NCBI GenBank assembly: GCA_963818885.1
Contig: CAWFTP010000004.1
Location: forward strand, 434,001-498,000
DNA: 64,000 nt
Reading direction: 5' to 3'
Source of the DNA: DATFDN01 sp963818885
GTDB taxonomy: Bacteria > Pseudomonadota > Alphaproteobacteria > Acetobacterales > Acetobacteraceae
Shown: piece after piece, positions 1-8,060 of the stretch
Layout: each line of letters opens with the position of its first letter
Position numbering within the stretch: position 1 is the stretch's first letter
Notes under the pieces: model-generated
Told to the model about the DNA's origin: nothing
What the model saw: the letters and a program-made list of their open reading frames with translations, nothing else
Databases searched by the model: none
Translations under genes and position numbers: made by a program

Positions 1-2
1 GC

Positions 3-863
3 GCCGGTCGCTATGTCGTGCGCCCGCGCTACGAGGTGGTGCGCGACGGGCGCGCTAGGATCGCGCATGTGAATGTCGAGCGGGGCGATCTCCGCCCTGA
101 TCCTACGATCCCCGTGCTGCCCGCGCAGTTTCTTGGGCGCGGCTATCTGCTGCCGTTCCCGGTTCCCGACCCGGCACGGTTCCGTACCATCGTCCAGCCC
201 ACGCCGATGGCGTTGTCACAGGCCGATTTGCCGGTTCGGCTCGACGTGTTCGATGCCTCGGGCCGCAAGACCGACGAGCGGTTCCTCGGGCGGCTTCCGC
301 GTGATCATCATGTGGCGGTGGAGATCGAGGCCACGTCGGAAGGCCACGCCGAGCTGGTCTACGATTTCCGCGACGGCGGCGGGGCGGATGGCTGGCTGCA
401 CGCGCTGTTCCGCTACGAGGATCGCGTGAGCGGGCATGCCGCCGAGTCGAGCTTCGGTGCGCATATGTTCAACACGCTGATGACCTACCGCGACGAGCCG
501 CAATCCTACAACGGCCCGCCTCCGGGGCTGACGACGCGGCTGTTCCTGCGCCTCGGTGACGCGCAGCGGCGCAGCTTCGCGGTGCTGATCTATCCGGCCT
601 CCGCGCCATGGCGCGAAAGCTCGTCGACGCTTCTGGTGCTGCACGATGCCGAGGGGACGCCGATCGCCGAGGAGCGGATCGCGATCGCCTGCTCGGGCTC
701 CGCGACGGTGTGGCCGCACGCGGTGTTCGGCGAGGGAAAGCTGAGCAAGGCGGGCCCGACCGGCTATGTGCTGGTGCGCGACACGACCTGCCGGCTGTTC
801 GGCTATCACGGGCTGGCGGACGACGTGGGCGGCTTCTCGCTCGACCACATGTTCGGGTTCTGA
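3..863 (+). CDS. Hypothetical protein, 5' end outside window
   Basis: The reading frame is open from the left edge and ends in TGA at 863, so the gene starts before the window; a GTG at 18 is only an internal candidate. About 286 residues are visible. I recognise no family: there is no signal peptide, membrane segment or cofactor motif, and the sequence is rich in beta-prone stretches (LVYDF, TTRLFLRL, YVLVRD) with a C-terminus FSLDHMFGF. The neighbour downstream is convergent, separated by a GC-rich hairpin. Codon use matches the rest of the window, so it is very probably a real gene, but function is unknown. Confidence 0.7.
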   Translation, partial: AGRYVVRPRYEVVRDGRARIAHVNVERGDLRPDPTIPVLPAQFLGRGYLLPFPVPDPARFRTIVQPTPMALSQADLPVRLDVFDASGRKTDERFLGRLPRDHHVAVEIEATSEGHAELVYDFRDGGGADGWLHALFRYEDRVSGHAAESSFGAHMFNTLMTYRDEPQSYNGPPPGLTTRLFLRLGDAQRRSFAVLIYPASAPWRESSSTLLVLHDAEGTPIAEERIAIACSGSATVWPHAVFGEGKLSKAGPTGYVLVRDTTCRLFGYHGLADDVGGFSLDHMFGF

Positions 864-884
864 AGGCTGCGACGGAGGAGGCGT

Positions 885-908
885 CCCTCTCCGCCGGGGC
901 GGGGAGGG
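885..908. repeat. GC-rich imperfect palindrome between convergent genes
   Basis: An 11-bp arm at 885-895 pairs with 898-908 with one mismatch around a 2-nt loop. It lies between two convergent genes and is followed by more G-rich sequence (GGTCGGGGTGAGG). There is no T-run, so it may act as a structured 3' end or be a copy of a dispersed G-rich repeat; the gap at 17500-17584 holds similar C/G-rich hairpins. Confidence 0.45.
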
Positions 909-944
909 TCGGGGTGAGGTGGCCCGTCCGGCTGGAAGCGATAG

Positions 945-2480
945 CTACTGGGCCTCCGCTTGCAGCGCGTTCATCAGATCCCCCATCGGCGGCTCGCCAT
1001 GCGCCTTCAGCGAATTGTCGCGCCGCTTCAACCCGGTGAGCTCCGGCAGATCGAATCGTTCGGTGATGAAGCGCAGGATCGAGCCCGTGTCGTACTGGGT
1101 ATGATCGACGAACCCGCGCTTCGCGAACGGCGAGATGATGATGGCGGGAATGCGCGTGCCCGGTCCCCAGCGATCCCCCTTCGGCGGCGCGACGTGATCC
1201 CACCAGCCGCCGTTCTCGTCATAGGTGACGACGACCAGCATATGCGCCCATTGCGGGCCGTGCTGCAGATGGTCGATGACGTCGGCGATATGGGTGTCGC
1301 CGTCGCGGATGTCGGTGTATCCAGCGTGCTGATTGAGGTTGCCTTGCGGCTTGTAGAACGCGACCTGCGGCAGCTTGCCCGCGTCTATGTCGGCGATGAA
1401 CCTATCCCCGTTCATGCCTCCGTCGCGGATGTGCTTGGCACGCGCCTGGGTGCCGGGCGCGTAGCCGGCGAAGTAGTTGTAGGGCTGGTGGTGGTACTGG
1501 AAGTTCGGCACGGGAGGGCCGCCCTTGCCCGCGAGCACCGCGTCCCAGGCGCCGGCATACCACGCCCAGGTAATGCCCTTGACGGTGAGCAGGTCACCAA
1601 TCGTCAGCGCGGTTTGCGGTGGCAGCACCGTCGGCTTGGACGGGTCGGCATAGGCGGGATCGCCGCCCGGCGCCGGCTTGACGTGGCTCGGCTGGTACGG
1701 CGGCTGCATGGTGTTCACCGCGTAGAAGTCAGGCGTGAGATTGCCGTCGGAGACGAATTTCGGCGGGCCGTCGAGCGCTGATGGCGGTGAGTTCGCGGCG
1801 AGCTTCAGCGTTGTCCCGTCGGCTTCGGCCACGCTGATCGTCGGCTTCGCCGGCGCGGTGTCGGCATTCGGATAGAACGGCGCACAGGCGCAGGCGAGAT
1901 ACATGTGATTGAAGAAGGAACCTCCGAACCCGCCCATGAAGAAATTGTCGGCGAGCGTGTATTCCTGCGCGATCTTCCAGAGCTTGAGCGTCGAGCCATC
2001 GTAGTGGCCCATCACCTCGCCGCCGGAATCGGCGTAGGCGACGAAGCGGTCGTTGCGGCCGCCATTGATCTGCATCTGGTTTTGATAGAAGCGATGCCAG
2101 AGGTCATGCGTCGTCTCATCAAGCTTGACGTCGAGCCCGTGCGGATCGTCGATCTCGAACGGGCGGCTTGGCATGTGCTCGGTCATCGCCTGGGTGACCA
2201 CGGGCGTCACGCCTTTTGCGGTCAGACCATTCCATACCGGCGGCAGCTCGGTCAGTGGCTTGCCGCCGCGATCAAGCTGCGGGATGTCAGGCGCGTTGGC
2301 GAGGCCGTTGGCGCCGGGGAACTCCCCGAAAAGATTGTCGAAGCTCCGGTTCTCCGCATAGATGACGACAACAGTCTGGATCTGCTGCATTACCGGCGAT
2401 GGCTGCGCCAGAGCGTGCGGCGCCCCGCCCCACAGAGCAAGGGCGATCGTGGCAGGGCCGAGAGCCGGCAACTTCTTCAT
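945..2480 (-). CDS. Secreted phosphoesterase (AcpA/phospholipase C family)
   Basis: 511 residues. The start is ATG at 2480, chosen because GGAGGAG lies 6 nt upstream and because the protein then begins with a clean signal peptide (MKKLPALGPATIALALWGG, then ALA-Q). The mature part opens with the metal-site signature ENRSFDNLFGEFPGANGL and later carries YDENGGWWDHV and GPGTRIPAIIISPFAKRGFVDHTQYDTGS, both typical of the phosphoesterase family (PF04185) that includes acid phosphatase AcpA and bacterial phospholipases C. It would hydrolyse phosphate mono- or diesters in the periplasm or outside the cell; the substrate cannot be told. It is divergent from a di-heme peroxidase with a 73-nt shared upstream region. 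Confidence 0.88.
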   Translation of the reverse strand: MKKLPALGPATIALALWGGAPHALAQPSPVMQQIQTVVVIYAENRSFDNLFGEFPGANGLANAPDIPQLDRGGKPLTELPPVWNGLTAKGVTPVVTQAMTEHMPSRPFEIDDPHGLDVKLDETTHDLWHRFYQNQMQINGGRNDRFVAYADSGGEVMGHYDGSTLKLWKIAQEYTLADNFFMGGFGGSFFNHMYLACACAPFYPNADTAPAKPTISVAEADGTTLKLAANSPPSALDGPPKFVSDGNLTPDFYAVNTMQPPYQPSHVKPAPGGDPAYADPSKPTVLPPQTALTIGDLLTVKGITWAWYAGAWDAVLAGKGGPPVPNFQYHHQPYNYFAGYAPGTQARAKHIRDGGMNGDRFIADIDAGKLPQVAFYKPQGNLNQHAGYTDIRDGDTHIADVIDHLQHGPQWAHMLVVVTYDENGGWWDHVAPPKGDRWGPGTRIPAIIISPFAKRGFVDHTQYDTGSILRFITERFDLPELTGLKRRDNSLKAHGEPPMGDLMNALQAEAQ

Positions 2481-2553
2481 GTCGTCTCCTCCGCGGATGA
2501 CAACGATTAGAACGGAACCGCACGTTAGGGCCAGCGAGAGCAAGGGGGCGCAT

Positions 2554-3831
2554 GTGACATTTCGGCGGTGGTTGCCGATGGCGACGCTGCTCCTGTCGCT
2601 CGCCTCCCCGGGGGTGCCACGGGCGAGCGGGCCGGTGTCCCGGGCCGAGCAATTCGCGCTGGTGCGCAAGCTGACCATGATCGGCCAGCAGGCCTTCAGC
2701 GATCCGGGCCTATCGGCCTCCGGCACGATGTCCTGCGCCTCCTGCCACAGTCCGCAGAACCATTTCGGGCCGCCCAACGCGCTTGCCGTGCAGTACGGCG
2801 GCGCGGATATGCGCCAGCCCGGGCTGCGGGCGGTGCCGTCGCTGACCTATATCGAGGCCTCGCCGCCGTTCACCGAGCACTATTTCGATTCCGACGATGA
2901 AGCCGATGAGAGTATCGACAATGGACCCACCGGTGGCCTGACCTGGGACGGGCGGGTGGATCGCGGGCGCGCGCAGGCGCGCATCCCGCTGTTCTCGCCC
3001 TTCGAGATGGCCAACCCTGATTCGGCGCGGATAGCCGCACACCTGCGCGCGGCACCCTACGCGGCGGCGTTGAGCGTCGCCCTGGGCCCGGACGTGCTGG
3101 ACGATCCAGAGCGCGCGGTCAATGCGATCGCCCGGGCGCTCGAGGTGTACGAGCAGGATGCTGCGACGTTCTATCCCTACAGCAGCAAATATGACGCCTA
3201 TCTCGCCGGGCGCGCCATACTGACGCCACAAGAGGCGCGCGGCCTCGCGCTGTTCAACGACCCCGCAAAAGGCAATTGCCCGCAGTGCCATCTGAGCGCG
3301 CGGGCCGACGACGGCACGCCGCCGCAATTCACCGATTTCGGCTTCATCGCGCTAGGCGTGCCGCGTAATGACGCGATCCCGGCCAACGCCGATCCATCCT
3401 ATTTCGACCTGGGCCTATGCGGGCCGCTGCGCACGGAGTTCAGGGATCGCGCCGAGTATTGCGGCCTGTTCCGCACGCCGAGCCTGCGCAACGTCGCGAC
3501 GCGCCACGTCTTCTTTCACAACGGCGTCTACCACAATCTGCGCGACGTGCTGCGGTTCTACGCCGCGCGCGACGTCACGCCGGAGAAATTCTATCCGCGT
3601 GGCGCCGACGGCAAGATTAAGATCTATGACGACCTGCCGCCGCAGTATCAGGCCAACATCAATACCGACCCGCCATTCGGCAAGCGCAACACGCCGACGC
3701 TGACGGACGCGGAGATCGACGATATCATCGCCTTCCTGGACACGCTGACGGATGGGTATCAGGCGCCAGCGCGCCAGCGGCGCCACCCGGAAGAGCGCAG
3801 CTCACAGGCCGGACAGACGCCGCAGCCATAG
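2554..3831 (+). CDS. Di-heme cytochrome c peroxidase, MauG family
   Basis: About 425 residues from a GTG at 2554 (an ATG at 2578 is also possible); both give an export signal (WLPMATLLLSLASPGVPRASG). Two c-type haem sites are visible, CASCH near the N-terminus and CPQCH in the middle, with the MauG/CcpA-like layout (FSDPGLSASGTMSCASCH, then FRTPSLRNVATRHVFFHNGVY near the C-terminus, then the final helix with IDDIIAFLDTLTDGY). It should be a periplasmic di-haem protein reducing peroxide or oxidising a partner protein. It is divergent from the phosphoesterase, and its 3' end overlaps queC on the other strand by 73 bp. Confidence 0.88.
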   Translation: MTFRRWLPMATLLLSLASPGVPRASGPVSRAEQFALVRKLTMIGQQAFSDPGLSASGTMSCASCHSPQNHFGPPNALAVQYGGADMRQPGLRAVPSLTYIEASPPFTEHYFDSDDEADESIDNGPTGGLTWDGRVDRGRAQARIPLFSPFEMANPDSARIAAHLRAAPYAAALSVALGPDVLDDPERAVNAIARALEVYEQDAATFYPYSSKYDAYLAGRAILTPQEARGLALFNDPAKGNCPQCHLSARADDGTPPQFTDFGFIALGVPRNDAIPANADPSYFDLGLCGPLRTEFRDRAEYCGLFRTPSLRNVATRHVFFHNGVYHNLRDVLRFYAARDVTPEKFYPRGADGKIKIYDDLPPQYQANINTDPPFGKRNTPTLTDAEIDDIIAFLDTLTDGYQAPARQRRHPEERSSQAGQTPQP

Positions 3832-4457
3832 CCCCAGTCGTGGCGATGCGTGCGATCGCCGCGATAGCAGCTATGCGTCTGCTCGCGGATCAGCTCGACG
3901 AGCGCCGGGCCGCCGAGCTCATCGGCGAGCGCCCAGGCCGCCGCCTTGTCGCGCCACATCAGCGGGGTCTCAAGCACGAAGCGGCGCAGCATCCCCAGAT
4001 TGAGCGCGAGCTGCATCGCCTTGATCGTATCGTCGCGACAATCGGGATAGCCGGAATAGTCCGTTTCGCACACGCCGGCGACGATGCGGCGAATGTCGCG
4101 CCGATAGGCGAGCGCGCCAGCATAGGCCAGGAAGATCAGGTTGCGCCCGGGAACGAATGTGGTCGGCAACCCATCCGCGCCCATCGCAATGGCGGCATCG
4201 CCGGTCAGCGCGGTGCTGCCCAGCGCCCCCATCGAGGCACCGAGATCGATCAGGTGGTCCGGGCCGAGGCGCACGCCCCAGCCGTGCATCGCGGCAAGCC
4301 CGTCGCGGATAGGTGCGCGGCATTCGAGCTCGACGCGGTGGCGTTGGCCGTAGGCGAAGCCCACCGTCTCCACGCGCCCGTAGCGCGCGAGCGCCCAGGC
4401 GAGACAGGTGGCGGAGTCCTGCCCTCCGGAGAACAGGACAAGGGCGTGGTCAGGCAT
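3759..4457 (-). CDS. queC: 7-cyano-7-deazaguanine synthase QueC
   Basis: 232 residues, usual length for QueC. It has the N-type ATP pyrophosphatase P-loop LFSGGQDSATCLAWAL at the N-terminus, the FVPGRNLIFLAYAGALAY segment, CETDYSGYPDCRDDTI, and the C-terminal zinc ligands in the form CGVCPACELR plus the preceding CYRG cysteine. The enzyme converts 7-carboxy-7-deazaguanine to preQ0 with ATP and ammonia in queuosine synthesis. No other queuosine gene is in the window. Its 3' end overlaps the convergent peroxidase gene and it is divergent, 45 nt apart, from the CoA-transferase gene. Confidence 0.95.
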   Translation of the reverse strand: MPDHALVLFSGGQDSATCLAWALARYGRVETVGFAYGQRHRVELECRAPIRDGLAAMHGWGVRLGPDHLIDLGASMGALGSTALTGDAAIAMGADGLPTTFVPGRNLIFLAYAGALAYRRDIRRIVAGVCETDYSGYPDCRDDTIKAMQLALNLGMLRRFVLETPLMWRDKAAAWALADELGGPALVELIREQTHSCYRGDRTHRHDWGYGCGVCPACELRSSGWRRWRAGA

Positions 4458-4502
4458 CGTCGCCCCCTACTACGATATGCGCGAGCCCGAGAGGAGAGTG
4501 CC

Positions 4503-5897
4503 ATGGCGGAGCCGATCACCGCGCTGAGCCAGTTGTGGCGGGCGATGGGGCTGCCCCTCGACTCCCTCGACGACGTTCGCCTGACCGGCGCGGATCCGGT
4601 CTTGCCCTCCTCGTTTGCGGTCGGAACCGCGGCGCAGGCGGCGATCGCGGCGGGGGGACTGGCGGCGGCAGCACTGGGACGGATACGCGGGCTGCCACGC
4701 CAGAGCGTAAGCGTCGACATGGCGCACGCGGCGACCGAGTTTCACTCCGAGGGATGGCTGCGCGTGGCCGGCCAACCGCCGCCCCCGACCTGGGACAAGA
4801 TCGCCGGCACATACCAGTGCGGGGACGGACGCTATGTCCGGCTGCACACCAACTTTCCCCACCATCGCGACGGCGTGCTGCGCCTCCTGGGTTGCGCCTA
4901 CGATCGCGATTCCGTGCAAGCGGCGCTGGCGGCACGCACGGCGTTCGACGTGGAGGACGCCGCGGCCGCGGCCGGGCTGTGCGTCACCGCCATGCGCAGC
5001 TTCGCCGAGTGGGACGCGCATCCCCAGGGCCGTGCGGTGCAGGCGGAGCCGCTGATCGGGCTCGAACGCATCGGCGACGCGCCTCCCGAACCTCTGGGCA
5101 TGGCAGCGCGTCCGCTTGGCGGGATCCGCGTCCTCGATCTGACCCGTGTCATCGCCGGACCGGTCTGCGGACGCACCCTGGCGGCCCATGGCGCGGACGT
5201 GCTGCTGATCACCGGGCCGCATCTCTACAACATGCCGGGCCTCGTCATCGACACCGGGCGCGGCAAGCTCTCCGCCCAGCTCGACCTGCGCGAGGAGGCG
5301 GGACGCGAGCAGCTGCGCGGCCTTCTCGCCGAGGCCGACGTGATGGTGCAGGGCTACCGGCCCGGCGCGATCGCGGCCCGCGGCTTCGGGCCCGCGGAGT
5401 CCGCGGCGATCCGGCCCGGGATCGTCTATGTCTCGCTCTGCGCCTACGGGTTTTCCGGTCCATGGAAGGACCGGCGCGGGTTCGACAGCCTTACGCAGAC
5501 CGCGAGCGGCTTCAATGCGGCCGAGGCCGAGGCGGCCGGGCAGGATGGGCCGAAGCCCTTGCCGGTGCAGGCGCTGGATCACGCCTCCGGCCACCTCCTG
5601 GCGGCGGGCGCGGTGGCGGGGCTCTATCGGCGCGCGACCGAGGGCGGGAGCTGGCACGTCCGCGTCTCCCTGGCGCGGACCGGTCACTGGCTGCGCGGCC
5701 TCGGGCGGGTAGCGGATGGGCTTGCGCGGGCGAAGCCGGCACACGCCGACATCGCCGGCTTCCTGGGGGAGAGCACGTCCGGATTCGGGACGCTGAGCGC
5801 GGTACGCCACGCGGCGGTGCTGTCCGCGACGCCGGCGCGCTGGCCGCGCCCAAGCGTGAAGCCGGGCACGCACCCGCCGCGATGGCCGATGCGGTGA
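4503..5897 (+). CDS. CoA-transferase family III (CaiB/BaiF)
   Basis: 464 residues from ATG 4503, with GAGGAGAG just upstream. The central region carries the family hallmark GGIRVLDLTRVIAGPVCGRTLAAHGADVLLI and the later VMVQGYRPGAIAARGFGP and YVSLCAYGFSGPWKDRRGFDSL segments. Family III enzymes move CoA between carboxylic acids. The N-terminal 190 residues look like a second, shorter CoA-transferase-like lobe (WDKIAGTYQCGDGRYVRLHTNFPHH), as seen in the longer two-lobed members. The substrate is unknown and the neighbours (queC, a transglycosylase) give no hint. Confidence 0.85.
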   Translation: MAEPITALSQLWRAMGLPLDSLDDVRLTGADPVLPSSFAVGTAAQAAIAAGGLAAAALGRIRGLPRQSVSVDMAHAATEFHSEGWLRVAGQPPPPTWDKIAGTYQCGDGRYVRLHTNFPHHRDGVLRLLGCAYDRDSVQAALAARTAFDVEDAAAAAGLCVTAMRSFAEWDAHPQGRAVQAEPLIGLERIGDAPPEPLGMAARPLGGIRVLDLTRVIAGPVCGRTLAAHGADVLLITGPHLYNMPGLVIDTGRGKLSAQLDLREEAGREQLRGLLAEADVMVQGYRPGAIAARGFGPAESAAIRPGIVYVSLCAYGFSGPWKDRRGFDSLTQTASGFNAAEAEAAGQDGPKPLPVQALDHASGHLLAAGAVAGLYRRATEGGSWHVRVSLARTGHWLRGLGRVADGLARAKPAHADIAGFLGESTSGFGTLSAVRHAAVLSATPARWPRPSVKPGTHPPRWPMR

Positions 5898-6683
5898 CTA
5901 GCGGCGAATAAAGAGCGATGCCCGCGGCATCAGCGCCATCCGAACCGGCATCGCCCGATACGCCGCGAGGGTTCGCCCGGTCGCACCTCCTCCGCCCGGC
6001 CCCGGGCCAGACGCGCCGATCGTACGATGGATGGAGAAAAGGCCGTTCGCGGCGCCGAACGGCATTCCAACCGGTCCGTCCAGGGTCGCCGACCAGGCCC
6101 GCGCGATCGCGCCGGGCGCCGTCATTCCGGCGCGGCGCTGCTCCTCCGGCAGGGCAGCCATCACCTTGCGCTGGTATTCCGCGCCGATCGCGGGCGTCGC
6201 CGAGTGGTACATGGCGGCAGCCTTGCCCCAGTTGCCGGTCTGCTCGTGCAGCTCATTGAGGAAGCGGGCGGCGTAGGTGGCATTCGCCGCCGGGTCGAAC
6301 GCAACCTCCAGACTAGGGAAGGCGTGCGGATGCTGCTGGAGGTTGACCTGCATGCAGCCGACATCGATCGATTGGGCGCCCGCGGCCTGAAACTGGCGCA
6401 CCGCCGCGATCGCCGCCGCCTTGGTGGGATAGAAATAGCCGGTCCCCTCCACGTCGGCGGTCCAGGGCCAGGGCTCCATCGCGCCGGTCGCGGCATCACG
6501 CCGTCCGCTCTCGACTTGGGCGATGGCGCCGAGCAAGCCTTGCGGAATATTGCCGGCACGTTCCGCCACCGCAACGGCAGCTCGGCATCCGGGACTGCCG
6601 AACATCTCCATCGGCATTGTCGCGACCGCCGGACGCGTGACGGGCAGCAAGCATAGCAGGCCGAGCAGGGCTGAGTGGCGCAT
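5898..6683 (-). CDS. Lytic transglycosylase (SLT domain), exported
   Basis: 261 residues. The frame is open much further upstream, but the start is set at ATG 6683 because it begins a signal peptide (MRHSALLGLLCLLPVTRPAVA) and because the upstream part covers a structured non-coding region and the next gene. The catalytic Glu is about E58 in IAQVESG, followed by QSIDVGCMQVNLQQHPHAF and the YNWGKAAAMYHSATP-type ending of the lysozyme-like fold. It should cleave peptidoglycan in the periplasm. The last 70 residues are low-complexity, Gly/Ala rich. No strong ribosome site is seen. Confidence 0.82.
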   Translation of the reverse strand: MRHSALLGLLCLLPVTRPAVATMPMEMFGSPGCRAAVAVAERAGNIPQGLLGAIAQVESGRRDAATGAMEPWPWTADVEGTGYFYPTKAAAIAAVRQFQAAGAQSIDVGCMQVNLQQHPHAFPSLEVAFDPAANATYAARFLNELHEQTGNWGKAAAMYHSATPAIGAEYQRKVMAALPEEQRRAGMTAPGAIARAWSATLDGPVGMPFGAANGLFSIHRTIGASGPGPGGGGATGRTLAAYRAMPVRMALMPRASLFIRR

Positions 6684-6752
6684 GGCACAGGGTAGCGCGG
6701 CTGGGTGAACGGAAAGTTGAACGGGCCGCATTTGCGATGCTGCGATGCAAAA

Positions 6753-6878
6753 AAGTTCTTGCCGCTTTGCAGGCGTCTGCCTACATTGTGCGGCGCAGCA
6801 ACACGGTTCGCCGTTTGCTGCTTTCTTGGACGTTTCCTCCCTAAACTTGGCGGTGCCTCCGGGCACCGCCATTTTTTT
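6753..6878 (+). ncRNA. Candidate trans-acting small RNA, AbcR/alpha-r15-like
   Basis: This gene-free strip between two leftward genes ends in a textbook + strand terminator. Just before it lies TTTCCTCCCT (6833-6842), an anti-Shine-Dalgarno loop motif, and a second CUUUC stretch sits at about 6821. A possible promoter has TTGAAC at 6717-6722 and TGCGAT at 6741-6746. The predicted transcript of about 125 nt fits the alphaproteobacterial AbcR (alpha-r15) family, which uses CCUCCC loops to block mRNA translation. That assignment is by motif and size only; the 5' end is estimated. Confidence 0.55.
6849..6878 (+). terminator. Rho-independent terminator on the + strand
   Basis: A perfect 9-bp stem (6849-6857 with 6862-6870) closes a TCCG loop and is followed by A and seven T. 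The T-run lies only on the + strand side, so it ends a rightward transcript although both neighbouring genes run leftward; this is the main evidence for the small RNA just upstream. Confidence 0.85.
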
Positions 6879-6883
6879 CCGGA

Positions 6884-7522
6884 TCAGGCGGGCTCCCGGT
6901 ACGGCTGCCCCCATCTCTCGGCGAACACGACATCCGACAGCGCCGTCCGCCGAACCGGACCGAAATGCCCCATCGGGTAGCCGATCGGCAGGATCGCGTA
7001 GGAATGCACGCTCGGCGGCAGGCCGAGCGCCGCCTCCGCCTCCTTTTCGTGCAGCAAGTGGCGCGTGGTCAGGGTCGAGCCCAGGCCCAGGGCGCGCGCG
7101 GCGAGCAGCATGTTCTGCACCGCGGGATAGATCGAGGCGCCGGCCCAGCGAGTTGGGTTGGGATCCTCGAGGCAGGCGACGATCCAAACGGGCGCCTCAT
7201 GGAAATGCTCGGTCAGGTATTCAACCGCCGCGTGCTGACGATCGAACCGTGCCTGGCTCATGCCCGGTGGCGGTGCGCTGTTGCGGTAGCGTGGCCCGAC
7301 CACCTCGTCGAACGCACGCTTGTAGAGGGCCTGGACGCCACGTTTCACGGCTTCGTCTTTGATCACCAGGAAGCGCCAGCGCTGCGCGTTGCCGCCGTTC
7401 GCGGCGCTGACGCCGGCTTCGAGGATCTTGTGGATCAGCGCATCCGGCACCGGGTCCGGCCGCAGCCGGCGCATCGCCCGCGTGGTGCGGATGATGTCGA
7501 ACACGTCGGAGCTATCCGCCAT
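6884..7522 (-). CDS. Nitroreductase family protein
   Basis: 212 residues from ATG 7522. The N-terminus has the FMN-binding pattern of the nitroreductase fold (IIRTTRAMRRLRPDPVPDALIHKILEAG, then SAANGGNAQRWRFLVI), the middle has AVQNMLLAARALGLGSTLTT and the end LPIGYPMGHFGPV. These are cytosolic FMN enzymes that reduce nitro, quinone or other electrophilic groups with NAD(P)H. The gene stands alone; its 3' end abuts the + strand terminator of the predicted small RNA. Confidence 0.88.
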   Translation of the reverse strand: MADSSDVFDIIRTTRAMRRLRPDPVPDALIHKILEAGVSAANGGNAQRWRFLVIKDEAVKRGVQALYKRAFDEVVGPRYRNSAPPPGMSQARFDRQHAAVEYLTEHFHEAPVWIVACLEDPNPTRWAGASIYPAVQNMLLAARALGLGSTLTTRHLLHEKEAEAALGLPPSVHSYAILPIGYPMGHFGPVRRTALSDVVFAERWGQPYREPA

Positions 7523-7574
7523 GGTGTTCCCCAGGTTTGCCGGCCCGCACCGTAGGGCAGGGGTGGCTTCGGTC

Positions 7575-7958
7575 CTAGTGGACCTTCACGTCCAGCCGCA
7601 TTCGCGGGTGGATGCCGCAAAGCACGCGGAAATGGCCCCGCTCGGTGAAGCGGATGTCGGAGTGCTCGCCAGGCGCCTGATCACCCGAGTCGAACTTGAA
7701 GCTCGGCAAGTCGACATAAGCGTGGTGGTGCACCTGCCCGTCATCGTTCACCACCCGGATCGCCTCGCCCGCGTTCAGCACCAGCGTGCCAGGGCTGAAC
7801 TGCTCGTCGTGCTGGGACACGCGCAGCACGGGATCGCCATCCGCACGGGAGGGAGCGCGCCATAGCAGCACGCCGCCCGCGACGGCGAACAGGACGGCTA
7901 GCGTCGCGATCGCGATCGTCAGCCATGGCGTGGCCCCAGGCGCATAGGTGGCGGACAT
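7575..7958 (-). CDS. Membrane-anchored cupredoxin
   Basis: About 127 residues from ATG 7958 (a GTG one codon earlier is the alternative). An N-terminal membrane helix (PWLTIAIATLAVLFAVAGGVLLW) is followed by a single cupredoxin fold. The type-1 copper ligands are visible: a His in the VHHHAY segment and the C-terminal CGIHPRMRLDV loop giving Cys, His and Met. It should sit on the periplasmic face of the inner membrane and carry electrons or bind copper. It is divergent from the GGDEF-EAL gene across a palindrome. Confidence 0.82.
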   Translation of the reverse strand: MSATYAPGATPWLTIAIATLAVLFAVAGGVLLWRAPSRADGDPVLRVSQHDEQFSPGTLVLNAGEAIRVVNDDGQVHHHAYVDLPSFKFDSGDQAPGEHSDIRFTERGHFRVLCGIHPRMRLDVKVH

Positions 7959-8003
7959 CACCGGACCCTTCTGTCCTGAGGGATAGCAAACGCACAGCTT
8001 GCT

Positions 8004-8016
8004 TAACGCGGCGTTA
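8004..8016. promoter_or_regulatory. 13-bp palindrome in divergent promoter region
   Basis: TAACGC and GCGTTA flank a single central G, a perfect inverted repeat between the divergent cupredoxin and GGDEF-EAL genes. It is a plausible binding site for a dimeric regulator; no protein can be assigned. Confidence 0.35.
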
Positions 8017-8060
8017 GTGCGCCGACCTTAGCTTCGCTCGACGAACATATCAGGCCGGCG

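Noticed and set aside
4470..5873. 467-residue ORF antisense to the CoA-transferase gene, and similar long antisense ORFs opposite hemE, leuS, ugd and the dioxygenase
   Set aside because: Arg/Gly/Ala-rich shadow frames without motifs, opposite well-conserved genes.
6684..7187. N-terminal extension of the lytic transglycosylase
   Set aside because: It covers the small-RNA region and part of the nitroreductase gene, and the signal peptide begins at 6683.
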